From: Euborellia annulipes | Lineage: Eukaryota; Arthropoda; Insecta; Dermaptera; Anisolabididae | DNA: 64,000 nt | Direction: 5' to 3' | Assembly: GCA_023213315.1 (NCBI GenBank) | Contig: JAKCPI010009364.1 | Span: 49,826 to 113,825 of the forward strand | Part shown: one piece after another, positions 26,672-30,742 of the stretch | Layout: each line of letters starts with the position of its first letter | Position numbering within the stretch: the first letter of the stretch is position 1 | Notes under the pieces: generated by a model | Database searches by the model: none | What the model was told of the DNA's origin: nothing | What the model saw: only the letters and a program-made list of their open reading frames with translations | Program-made: the position numbers and the translations under genes

Positions 26672-26737
26672 TTTTTTTTTTTTTAGATTCCAATCGCTTC
26701 GCCAGGAACATTCAAACCTTGGAATGTTAAACCATAA
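636..26737 (+). CDS. XDH: Xanthine dehydrogenase, 19 exons, 5' end outside window
   Basis: Cytosolic molybdo-flavoenzyme that oxidises hypoxanthine to xanthine and urate, normally with NAD+. Exons: 636-898, 1065-1206, 3247-3414, 6931-7007, 7076-7169, 8878-9175, 9255-9492, 11622-11849, 11925-12116, 13209-13433, 13495-13803, 15469-15660, 17590-17913, 18676-18804, 21838-21965, 22383-22497, 22822-23076, 25523-25699, 26687-26737. All borders are GT..AG, phases agree and 1200 codons stay open; the family is about 1330-1350 residues, so about 145 N-terminal residues are missing. Seen: NLCRCTGYR (2Fe-2S), VVGNTEVG and [15 protein letters not shown] (FAD), [40 protein letters not shown] and GEPPLF (Mo site). 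By bovine numbering the Glu of GGKE (802), Arg of ERALF (880) and Glu of GEPP (1261) are kept; the first two mark XDH rather than aldehyde oxidase. It looks intact. Confidence 0.96.
1065..1206 (+). CDS. XDH: XDH exon b (FAD domain start)
   Basis: Encodes a [14 protein letters not shown] segment and ends in [10 protein letters not shown], the flavin pyrophosphate-binding loop of the XDH FAD domain. The last Gly codon is split with the next exon. Acceptor follows a T tract; donor is gttagt. Confidence 0.92.
1911..2060 (+). repeat. Repeat end with GGGTCATTCCA terminus
   Basis: Starts gggtcattccatgtcaag, like the unit that begins at 63661 (ggggcattccacgccaac) and the ends near 60755. Only one end is recognised, so limits are uncertain. 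It overlaps a 70-codon open frame that shows no family match. Confidence 0.35.
2430..2640 (+). repeat. Foldback element, 'cagtac' subfamily, hammerhead relic
   Basis: The centre (2471-2511) is an inverted repeat of gcacttgctccgattcaag. The right side has cagtacttgataaaggctgc, a decayed form of the hammerhead-like core seen in sister copies, then agtatttatatttttaataa and the aattaatacaaaa tail shared with copies near 22650, 26520 and 48800. Confidence 0.6.
2762..3180. repeat. Foldback element interrupted by a SINE
   Basis: Arms tattaataagagggtagaa and its complement at 3160-3180 enclose ccttagctga and a degenerate ribozyme-like centre near 2836-2895 (CTGAAAA and GAATC in place of CTGANGA and GAAAC). 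The right arm is split by a tRNA-derived insert. Confidence 0.65.
2905..3116 (-). mobile_element. tRNA-derived SINE
   Basis: Read on the minus strand, it starts with a tRNA-like head: A box TGGCTAAGTCGG (3095-3106) and B box GGTTCGAATCC (3042-3052), both perfect matches to the pol III internal promoter. A non-tRNA body follows. The cloverleaf is incomplete, so it is not a functional tRNA. Inserted into the right arm of the surrounding foldback element. Confidence 0.75.
3247..3414 (+). CDS. XDH: XDH exon c (FAD domain)
   Basis: Two bases complete the split Gly, then [16 protein letters not shown] and IPEL, matching the family segment after the FAD loop. Ends one base into a codon at donor gtaaaa. 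The 2-kb intron before it holds two foldback elements and a SINE. Confidence 0.9.
4142..4184 (-). ncRNA. Hammerhead ribozyme-like motif (left arm)
   Basis: Minus strand: helix I strand TGGA, CTGAGGA, one extra T, stem II of GGTTCAT with AATGGACC, GAAAC, triplet GTC, then TCCA that pairs with the first strand. All conserved core positions are present. Stem II has a mismatch that the right-arm copy lacks. Activity is inferred. Confidence 0.6.
4281..4323 (+). ncRNA. Hammerhead ribozyme-like motif (right arm)
   Basis: TGGA 4281-4284, CTGAGGA 4285-4291, extra T, perfect 7-bp stem II GGTTCAT/ATGAACC with AAAA loop, GAAAC 4312-4316, GTC 4317-4319, TCCA 4320-4323. Helix I is 4 bp. Helix III would be only AC with GU, with no loop, so a single molecule could not close it; two copies could pair through ACGU. 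Confidence 0.65.
4573..4795. repeat. Foldback element with one hammerhead-like arm
   Basis: Arms aataaaatgtgttactaatt and its complement at about 4741-4765, with internal attcactttgaat pairing. The left arm carries the core; the right arm has lost it. Confidence 0.7.
4629..4666 (-). ncRNA. Hammerhead-like motif, helix I weak
   Basis: Minus strand: CTGATGA, extra C, perfect stem II GGCTGC/GCAGCC with a 7-base loop, GAAAC, GTA. Core and stem II are intact. The flanks (CATCTAC and TGTTATTG) do not form a convincing helix I, so it is probably inactive. Confidence 0.45.
4933..5185. repeat. Inverted-repeat element
   Basis: agaaataagacggtaataaa and its near complement at the right end, with taattgactcac and gtgtgagtgtca inside. 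The internal part resembles the termini of the 61398-63655 element and the 11033 element (gcagcccaattgactcac), so the three may be one family. Confidence 0.5.
5845..6667 (-). repeat. Family B repeat, full-length copy
   Basis: Both ends are present: the hairpin end at 5849-5940 (tctgatgtgact to cacactaaatttttt) and the gtaagagaaagtaaaaa end at 6651-6667. A run of G interrupts it near 6550. About 820 bp. The short open frames inside are not genes. Confidence 0.8.
6931..7007 (+). CDS. XDH: XDH exon d (FAD domain)
   Basis: Short exon encoding [20 protein letters not shown] then NVA, the helix before the second FAD-binding loop. Acceptor is ttttcag, donor gtgagt. The 3.5-kb upstream intron is filled mainly with repeats. 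Confidence 0.9.
7076..7169 (+). CDS. XDH: XDH exon e (FAD-binding loop)
   Basis: Encodes [20 protein letters not shown], an almost invariant FAD-contacting motif in XDH. The intron before it is only 68 bp. Ends in phase 1 at donor gtaatt. Confidence 0.93.
7574..8452. mobile_element. pogo/Tc1-type MITE with nested MITE
   Basis: Termini cattaggacctcgctcaac and the complement of gttaagcgaggttccattg, flanked by TA (7572-7573 and 8453-8454). The 'acctcgcttaacgag' end is typical of non-autonomous pogo/mariner elements. Another MITE sits inside at 7986-8186. No transposase. Confidence 0.7.
7986..8186. mobile_element. MITE-A (Tc1/mariner type), copy 1
   Basis: 201 bp, nearly a perfect palindrome. 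Ends cagtgagggacaatattaag and complement, flanked by TA. The RNA would fold into one long hairpin. TA target sites and cagtgagggaca ends indicate Tc1/mariner. Nested in the pogo-type element. Confidence 0.85.
8579..8655 (+). mobile_element. MITE-A half copy
   Basis: Only one arm (tacagtgagggacaatatta to cattgttttta) before sequence changes to an HHR-relic foldback at 8652. Truncated. Confidence 0.7.
8652..8790. repeat. Foldback element, hammerhead relic
   Basis: Arms ttaatttaaattatttcac / attattaattatttattg with gacgtttcggcc in the left arm. Minus strand reads TTGAAGT, GG..GGCC, GAAACGTC, so the 5' core has decayed. Confidence 0.5.
8878..9175 (+). CDS. XDH: XDH exon f (FAD domain)
   Basis: The acceptor after ttttttttcaaaag gives Asp at the split codon, then [17 protein letters not shown] (family FFPGYR) and [17 protein letters not shown]. 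It closes with [14 protein letters not shown]. The reading frame extends upstream to 8793, but those codons do not match the family and lie in the intron. Confidence 0.93.
9255..9492 (+). CDS. XDH: XDH exon g (end of FAD domain and linker)
   Basis: Encodes [20 protein letters not shown] and FFKSYLASL, the conserved end of the FAD domain, then the variable linker towards the Mo domain. The first base completes an Arg codon shared with the previous exon. Donor gtatgt. Confidence 0.94.
9505..10290. repeat. Foldback element with nested MITE-A
   Basis: Arms aataaggatagcggatggca and its complement near 10270-10285; atgtcgacgttt and aaacgtcgacat inside. The left arm has lost stem II of the hammerhead core; the right arm (10186-10224) has CTGAGGA, stem GGACGC/GCGTCC and GTC, but CAAAC instead of GAAAC. 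A MITE-A splits the centre. Confidence 0.7.
9885..10094. mobile_element. MITE-A copy 2
   Basis: 210 bp palindrome, ends cagtgagggacaatattaag, TA at 9883-9884 and 10095-10096. Inserted in the centre of the foldback element at 9505-10290. Confidence 0.85.
10625..10778. mobile_element. hAT-type MITE, 8-bp TSD cacatatg
   Basis: Ends catgggtgtaactag and catagttacgcccata, with identical 8-bp repeats cacatatg at 10617-10624 and 10779-10786. The 8-bp duplication indicates hAT. The middle has G-rich runs. Confidence 0.75.
10852..10890 (+). ncRNA. Hammerhead-like motif, weak
   Basis: CTGAAGA, extra T, stem GGGT/ACCC with a long loop, GAAAT (C to T), GTC. Helix I has only about 2 bp. Probably a decaying copy. 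Confidence 0.35.
11033..11311. repeat. Inverted-repeat element
   Basis: Arms catctattgcaatagtat and its complement, with gactaaagcccg and cgggctttagtc and the gttaggcagccc motif inside. About 279 bp, with a 60-bp arm match. Shares gttaggcagccca with the 61398-63655 termini. No ribozyme core. Confidence 0.7.
11622..11849 (+). CDS. XDH: XDH exon h (Mo domain start)
   Basis: Encodes [20 protein letters not shown] and [21 protein letters not shown], the start of the molybdopterin domain. Phase 0 at both ends. The 2.1-kb intron before it carries nested foldback and hAT-like elements. Confidence 0.95.
11925..12116 (+). CDS. XDH: XDH exon i (Mo domain)
   Basis: Encodes [14 protein letters not shown], then [20 protein letters not shown] and [16 protein letters not shown], matching the family GQ.IGAVVA region. 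Phase 0 at both ends; a 75-bp intron precedes it. Confidence 0.94.
12655..12978. repeat. Foldback element with hammerhead-like arm
   Basis: Arms atgaaggtagaaaaatgaga and complement at 12955-12975; gtcactatgagagtgtcac pairs with its complement near the centre. The left arm has an intact core (12712-12755). The right arm reads CTGAGACT, so its core is mutated. Confidence 0.75.
12712..12755 (-). ncRNA. Hammerhead ribozyme-like motif, GTT site
   Basis: Minus strand: CAGCT, CTGAGGA, extra T, stem GGTTC/GAACT, GAAAC, GTT, GGCTG. Helix I is 5 bp (C-G, A-U, G-C, C-G, U.G); cleavage triplet GUU obeys the NUH rule. Stem II is 5 bp with one G.U pair. Confidence 0.6.
13209..13433 (+). CDS. XDH: XDH exon j (substrate pocket)
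   Basis: Encodes [19 protein letters not shown]; its Gln matches bovine Gln767 beside the molybdenum. Ends in [11 protein letters not shown]. Phase 0 at both ends. Confidence 0.95.
13495..13803 (+). CDS. XDH: XDH exon k (GGGFGGKE, catalytic Glu)
   Basis: Encodes [20 protein letters not shown]; the Glu corresponds to bovine Glu802, which positions the purine (Val in aldehyde oxidase). Continues to [14 protein letters not shown] and GCTQDLSFA. Base composition is less AT-rich than in neighbouring exons, without sign of transfer. Confidence 0.96.
14171..14707 (+). repeat. Family B repeat
   Basis: Starts ttactttctcttac and ends in the tctggcgtgacg ... accacaccagatttttt hairpin. Internally shorter than the 820-bp form. 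Lies in the XDH intron after 13803. Confidence 0.8.
15469..15660 (+). CDS. XDH: XDH exon l (catalytic Arg)
   Basis: Encodes [17 protein letters not shown], with Arg matching bovine Arg880, then [20 protein letters not shown], with Arg912 and Phe914 equivalents at the right spacing. The donor gttggt is chosen because it keeps phase 0 and gives [13 protein letters not shown] across the junction. Confidence 0.95.
15709..16860 (+). repeat. Family B repeat with nested MITE
   Basis: Starts ttttactttctcttacc just after the XDH exon at 15660 and ends with gaccaatcataccagatttt. Enlarged by a hAT-type insertion at 15850-16091 and a local duplication of the block beginning near 16200. Confidence 0.8.
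15850..16091. mobile_element. hAT-type MITE, 8-bp TSD gtgttaca
   Basis: Ends cagtggtggattaa and ttaatccgcccctg; identical gtgttaca at 15842-15849 and 16092-16099. Interior has runs of G, T and C. Inserted within the GTCTGTCTGTG block of the family B copy, so it is the younger element. Confidence 0.85.
17045..17130. repeat. Short inverted repeat
   Basis: ttgttatcgacattttcaa pairs with tttgaaatgtcgatgacaaa across about 45 bp. May be a small foldback remnant. Confidence 0.4.
17590..17913 (+). CDS. XDH: XDH exon m (MGQG loop)
   Basis: Encodes [43 protein letters not shown] and [16 protein letters not shown]. The last motif binds the molybdopterin dithiolene. Starts right after the acceptor; the ATG there is internal. 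Confidence 0.96.
17950..18655 (+). repeat. Tandem array, about 144-bp units
   Basis: At least four units, each with a ctagtactttactgatgtac phrase (near 18000, 18145, 18288 and 18433), then ttctcgaaattc and a tttcaaatttt stretch. The phrase is shared with family B, so the array seems to have grown from an internal part of B. It lies in an XDH intron. Confidence 0.7.
18676..18804 (+). CDS. XDH: XDH exon n
   Basis: Encodes [20 protein letters not shown] then [20 protein letters not shown], a conserved Mo-domain block. The upstream intron contains a tandem array of about 144-bp units. Confidence 0.94.
18805..19560. other. Intron sequence, low complexity
   Basis: AT-rich XDH intron. Contains (TG)n at 19274-19290 and (TA)n at about 19306-19337, and a degenerate family B scrap near 19200-19280 (tgaggtcccctgaatcca). 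No coding signal. Confidence 0.6.
19561..20442 (-). mobile_element. Possible leader of an LTR retroelement
   Basis: Less AT-rich than its surroundings. Read on the minus strand, it begins at tggtggcagc (20431-20440), which sits two bases past the probable LTR end where a primer-binding site belongs. No gag or pol domain is seen; two minus-strand open frames of 62 and 64 codons have no recognisable match. Confidence 0.3.
20443..21220 (-). mobile_element. Probable solo-type LTR or LTR end
   Basis: Minus strand: tgtatgcataag at the right edge, a cataaata TATA-like box near 20665, a tgaataaaaccc poly(A) signal near 20560, and an acaacacaaca end at 20443. This order (U3, TATA, AATAAA, CA end, primer-binding-like site) is that of an LTR. 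The left edge is guessed; no partner LTR is in the window. Confidence 0.4.
21221..21837. other. Intron, nothing recognised
   Basis: AT-rich, no repeat termini and no coding signal on either strand. Confidence 0.5.
21838..21965 (+). CDS. XDH: XDH exon o
   Basis: Encodes [19 protein letters not shown] then [20 protein letters not shown], as in the family. Ends two bases into an Arg codon. Preceded by a 3-kb intron with a probable LTR remnant. Confidence 0.94.
22383..22497 (+). CDS. XDH: XDH exon p
   Basis: Encodes [20 protein letters not shown] then [18 protein letters not shown], matching the family block that begins the last Mo subdomain. Phase 0 at donor gtaact. Confidence 0.94.
22540..22760 (+). 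repeat. Foldback 'cagtac' subfamily, hammerhead relic
   Basis: cagtacttgaaaacgactgc, hairpin, cgaaacgttgtacag, then the tatttttaataaataattaa tail. Helix I (GUAC/GUAC), stem II and GTT are kept, but the core reads TTGAAAA rather than CTGAAGA, two transitions away. Confidence 0.65.
22822..23076 (+). CDS. XDH: XDH exon q
   Basis: Encodes [35 protein letters not shown] and [20 protein letters not shown]. The [10 protein letters not shown] loop holds the Gln equivalent to bovine Gln1194 that contacts the cofactor. Phase 0. Confidence 0.95.
24128..24252 (-). pseudogene. Orphan coding-exon candidate in an XDH intron
   Basis: On the minus strand, 41 open codons between acceptor gttttag and donor gtaatc, starting [15 protein letters not shown] and including DPFSYISV and HRPEQT. 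Codon choice looks genic and the piece has no repeat termini. By memory the pattern (a helical AAxxMKE segment, then a second helix ending in HRP) recalls the N-terminal HEAT region of exportin-4; this is a weak resemblance. No companion exon is visible on the minus strand nearby. It could be a transduced gene fragment, an exon of a nested gene, or chance. Confidence 0.3.
24374..25102 (-). repeat. Family B repeat with inserted SINE piece
   Basis: Hairpin end aaaaatctggtgtgaat at the left, gtaagagaaagtaaaaa at the right. Interrupted at about 24895-25029. Confidence 0.8.
24895..25029 (+). mobile_element. SINE fragment with B box and A tail
   Basis: gggttcaaatccc (24915-24927) matches a tRNA B box, followed by a non-tRNA body and a 15-base A run at the 3' end. 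No clear A box, so it is 5'-truncated. Inserted within family B. Confidence 0.55.
25523..25699 (+). CDS. XDH: XDH exon r (general base Glu)
   Basis: Encodes [20 protein letters not shown]; the Glu of GEPP equals bovine Glu1261, the base that activates the Mo-OH. Then [19 protein letters not shown]. Acceptor aatttccag, donor gtatgt. Confidence 0.96.
25819..25863 (-). ncRNA. Hammerhead-like motif, GCC triplet (left)
   Basis: Minus strand: TTTGCC, CTGATGA, extra A, stem GATCG/CGACC (one A.C mismatch), GAAAC, GCC, GGCGAA. Helix I is 6 bp. The triplet is GCC where NUH is expected, which would weaken cleavage. Confidence 0.5.
26117..26161 (+). ncRNA. Hammerhead-like motif, GCC triplet (right)
   Basis: Same as the left arm: TTTGCC 26117-26122, CTGATGA 26123-26129, GAAAC 26048+100 (26148-26152), GCC 26153-26155, GGCGAA 26156-26161. 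Mirror copy on the opposite strand, so the pair points outward. Confidence 0.5.
26268..26437. repeat. Foldback element, core deleted
   Basis: Arms ttattaagtagcaggatgaa and complement. The centre keeps aacgtttcggtc but no CTGANGA, so the ribozyme part is lost. Confidence 0.7.
26455..26640 (+). repeat. Foldback 'cagtac' subfamily, hammerhead relic
   Basis: cggagcaagtgcacagtact, then tttaaaacgactgc, hairpin, gtcgaaacgttgtacag and the usual tail. Core is TTTAAAA, more decayed than the 22540 copy. Confidence 0.65.
26687..26737 (+). CDS. XDH: XDH last exon and stop
   Basis: Encodes [16 protein letters not shown] then TAA at 26735-26737. The family ends in a similar KPWSVRV-type tail. The acceptor follows a long TTTA repeat and T tract. 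Confidence 0.92.
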   Translation: MPIASPGTFKPWNVKP

Positions 26738-26764
26738 ATATCGCTAATATCTTTCCTTTTAACT

Positions 26765-26770
26765 ATTAAA
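26765..26770 (+). promoter_or_regulatory. Possible poly(A) signal ATTAAA for XDH
   Basis: ATTAAA lies 27 bases after the XDH stop and runs into an A tract. It is the common variant signal, but it is very close to the stop, and the A tract may simply be low complexity. The next clear AATAAA is near 27429. Confidence 0.25.
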
Positions 26771-26794
26771 AAAAAAAAAGATTTTTTATTTAGG

Positions 26795-27000
26795 TTGGAT
26801 GCTGGGTATATGAGATTGAAGTTGAGAGGAATGGAACCAGCTTTTACACTTTAATCAAGGCAGACGTTTCGGTAACCATAACGGTTATCTTCAGTACCAA
26901 TGTAAGTTTCTCCTGTCTTATAAGAAAGTTCTATAAGCATTACATTAAGATGGCAATCGTTATGGTTACCGAAAGTCGTTCGACTAAAAAAGCTGGCTTC
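26795..27000. repeat. Foldback element just 3' of XDH
   Basis: The left arm carries gacgtttcggtaaccataac; the right repeats gttatggttaccgaaagtcg, then aaaagctggctt, complement of aaccagctttt. Right arm truncated. The 109-codon open frame beginning at 26950 starts in it and is not a gene. Confidence 0.6.
26859..26898 (-). ncRNA. Hammerhead-like motif near XDH 3' end
   Basis: Minus strand: GGTA, CTGAAGA, TAACC/GGTTA hairpin with two extra C, GAAAC, GTC, TGCC. Helix I is 4 bp with a U.G pair. Stem II looks as if two G were lost. It lies about 120 bases past the stop and, being minus-strand, is not in XDH mRNA. Confidence 0.45.
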
Positions 27001-27499
27001 ATTTATCCTGACTCCGATATTATTTTTTTATTTTTGGAGCAGCTGATATTACAATTTTTTATTGGAAGTTTCACAAATACACTTTGTGTAAATGGGAATA
27101 TGGTTATTGTTTATATAGGAGTGGAAGGTTTTGTTGGTTTAAAACCAAATTCCATGACTAGTCTTTCTAACAAAATTGGTGAAAATACAGTTTATCACCA
27201 AAGTACTCCTAAATTTATTCTAATAATTTGTGAAACATATGTTTTTTATGTAGAGGATAAATCATTAACTGTAACGTGAATACTCTATTTACCTACATGT
27301 ATAATTATACATATTGTTGATTAGTTTTAGTATTTGTATATGAAATTTTATATTTTTTATAATTATTTTGGTATAATGAAAAAATATAGCCTATATTTTA
27401 ATTAGTAATAGGTGTTACTTCTACAAAAAATAAATATTTTTTGATAGGAGAAAGGGTTGCTTGCTTATCAGTAACATGTATATTTATATTACAGAACAT

Positions 27500-27682
27500 A
27501 TACCCATGCGTTTTTTACATGTGATTATTTCATTGTTTAAAAAAAAATATATATTTTTTAATGGAAACTTTCATGGTTCAAACCTAAAAAATTTCCAATA
27601 AAGATTTTCATTTTTTTTTATAAAAACAATGAAATAATCACAAGTAGGAAACGCGTGTGGGACTTAATATTGACCCTCACTG
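27500..27682. mobile_element. MITE-A copy, 5' truncated
   Basis: Begins within the arm (acccatgcgttttttacatg) and ends accctcactg with TA. One terminus missing. Confidence 0.75.
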
Positions 27683-27719
27683 TACGTTTGTTTGTTAATA
27701 TGTAAGCACATCAGTTCTC

Positions 27720-28190
27720 GAAAACGGCTCAATCGATTTTTTTCAAATTTTAAATATTTTCTATTTCCGGTATAGCAAACAAATTACACTATTCCTCGTC
27801 TTCAGGAAACCTCGAGTACTTGTACTTTATTGATGTACTTTTTTAGTTTTTTCCACTTTTCTCGAAATTCGCTTTAAAGATTTCTTTCAAATATTAAATA
27901 TTTTCCTATTTATGCTATACAAATCAAATTGGGCTAGTTTTCGTCTTTGGAATACCTCGATTACTAGTACTTTACTGTGTACTATTTGAGTTTTTTTTTT
28001 TATTAGTTTTCTAGACATTTTCTTTAACGATTTCTTTCAAATTTCAAATATTTCCAGTATACAAAACAAACTACGTTTGATTTCGTTTTTGGAAAACCTC
28101 GAGTACTAATACTTTATTTATGTACTTTTTTCCAATTTTATAAAAAAAAAAAAACAAGCTCCAGCTCGGTCAACCCGGAACTATAATAAA
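27720..28190 (+). repeat. Second tandem array of 144-bp units
   Basis: Three units with tactagtacttt-type phrases near 27816, 27962 and 28103, same unit as the XDH intron array at 17950-18655. Ends with caagctccagctcggtcaac, also found at the end of the other array. Confidence 0.7.
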
Positions 28191-29592
28191 ATACTCGTAA
28201 GGAATGAATTTTAATTTCTTTATTATTTTTCAATATTTGAAATACGACAGTTATAAGAAATTTTCCAACTAAAGATGTAAAAATGATAATTAGAACTATT
28301 TTATAGATGGGTATTATTTCACTATAGTAAAGTTTTATTTTAAGATCACTTAATATTTTTCTCTATATTATAGGATTTCTTGAAATCCTTTTTAAAAATA
28401 AAACAGAAAACACCCCCATCCTCTACTGATAATATCAAATTAAATAAATGAATAAAATCAAATAACAAAAACATAATATCTTTTATAATGAAACTTTCAT
28501 GTTTTATATAATGTAAAATGATATGGAAATAAAAAAAAAAAAGAAAATACCAAAAAGATGATAACTTCCTTTTTAAAAGATAGGATAAAATGAATCGGAT
28601 GTTTATCTGTATTTTAAAATCTTTTGGCTTTTATTTTCTCTGTTGAATATCACGAAAACGTATGAAGAATATATAATGAGAAATTCAAATTAAATGATTA
28701 AAATATCAAAGATGAAAAATTATTTGATATTAGTATTCGATTTATATTCACCAAACGTTCCAAATCCATCTTTCCCTCTCATAATCCTTATTTTACATTT
28801 AGCCCTATATATATATATATATAATTCTTTTAAACGGATCATATTTTCCCAAATAATTTAACATTATTTTTATTTGAATATTGTTGGAAAAATATGCTTT
28901 TAAAATTTTGGTAAGCATTGGAAAATTACATAAGATTTTGTTTTAATTAATTTTCGCTTGAAAGACATTAAATGAGAAATATTAACATAAATAAAATAAA
29001 AATTTGATTATTAAATTATTTGTAAATATACAGCTTTTTCTTGTCCCCTGCTGATTTGTATAGAGTTTAATTTAATAAAAAATCTCACGCCCATTTCTCT
29101 GTTGAAGATCTTTTATTAACTTCAGTGGCGCAATGTTGCACTCTATATAAACAGTTCTATTAGTGATGTTGATGTTTATTTAATTATATTTGTTGAGTGG
29201 CAAACTTAATTTGATGATGACGTTCATTCGCTCTCTTTTCAAACATTATTAATATTTTATCAGAATAATTTAATTATATAAAGATATAATACACCTAGAG
29301 GGAAAAATATATAAATAAATTTATATAGAAAATATTGATTCAATTTGAGATCTTCTTACAACCAGAATCAAATTAATTTTTTCCTCTCCAGTGAAAAGAA
29401 AATAAATTAATTAAATTTAACCAGAAATATACATTCAAAAGAAAATGTTAAATAAGATGATGATAAGATAATTTAATTATTTAATTTAATAAGGCCTATA
29501 TAAAAAAAAAATTATTCTGAAAATCTTTTAAACTTAACAGCTGACTGGTCAGAGATGGTTTGTGAGGTCAAGGTCATGGAGACGGATTTTGT
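28191..29592. other. Intergenic, nothing recognised
   Basis: AT-rich with short TA microsatellites (28806-28822). No repeat ends, no conserved open frame. Confidence 0.5.
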
Positions 29593-30241
29593 TTTTACTT
29601 TCTCTTACCTATATGTATATGTTAATATACATATATATATATAGAGAGAAAATATTGGATTCATGTCAAAAATTCGATGTCGAGATTTTGATGGATATAG
29701 GCCTACAAGTTTTGATGTCTCCTGAATCCAAAAAGGTGGTTTTTGCAACATGGTCTGTCTGTGTTCAATTTAAAGCATAAAGGAATTGAGCTAGGAGGTT
29801 GAAATTTTATATTTAAGTTAGACATACCCCTGAGTCGTGAATATAAGCTTTTAATCCAAATCGGCTAAAAAGTACTAGTACTTTACTGATAAACTTTTTC
29901 AATTTTTTTTCGATTTTCTCAAAATTCGATCTAACGATTTTGATTAAAATTCAAAAGTCAATGATTTTTCAGATGCTCTTTAAAATGTATATTCTCATTT
30001 TGCTCTCAAAATTCTTTGAAGACCACTTCACTCTTGTACTTCATAGGAAAGATAGGAGAAATGATTGCCATGGTAACAAAATATAAATATTTTCACATGT
30101 TTATAAATTCAACATTTTGAATTCTAATATATCGGCGGAAATTAAATATATCTCGACACAAAAAAATCTGGTATGCCAAGAACAGCACACAACTTTCTCT
30201 TACGTTCGGTAATAGTCGGACCAGTCACATCAGATTTTTTT
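29593..30241 (+). repeat. Family B repeat, near full length
   Basis: ttttactttctcttacc start, tcgatgtcgagattttgatg block, hairpin end at 30166-30240. Good reference copy for the consensus. Confidence 0.85.
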
Positions 30242-30330
30242 TAATATTGTTTCCAAAAATGTTATTAGGGGGATTTTAAAACTAAATATGTAGAGTGAAA
30301 GATGGTGTTGAAATTTTAAATACTAATTAT

Positions 30331-30742
30331 AAAAAATCTGGTGTGCTGGTTGCACAGCACACAACTTTCTCTTAACTTTGGTAAGAGAAAGTTGTGTTCT
30401 GTGCTTGTCACACCAGAGATTTTTTGTGTCGAGATATATTTAGTTTCCGGGGGGGGGGGGGGGGGGGGGGTCCGGGGGGGGGGGCCGCCAACATATTAGA
30501 ATTCAAGATGTAAAATTTATAAACATAAACAATAATTATATTTTGTTATCATAGCAGTCATTTCTTTTATCTTTTCTATGAAGTACAAGAGTTAAGTGTG
30601 CTTCAAACAATTTTGGGACAAAAGGAGAATTATACATTTTAAAGAGCATCTAAAAAATAATTGATTTTTTTTTTTGTTAGAGCGAATTTTAAAAAAATCG
30701 AAAAAAAAAACTGAAAAAGTACATCAGTAAACTTTTTGGCTA
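30331..30742 (-). repeat. Family B repeat, truncated
   Basis: Keeps the hairpin end at 30332-30424 and the middle, stops at acatcagtaaac. Contains G runs at 30449-30485 that may be sequencing or assembly artefacts. Faces the copy at 29593, so the two hairpin ends lie 90 bp apart. Confidence 0.8.

Noticed and set aside
26950..27279. 109-codon open frame 3' of XDH
   Set aside because: Starts in a foldback arm, no recognisable domain, AT-driven composition and no splice context.
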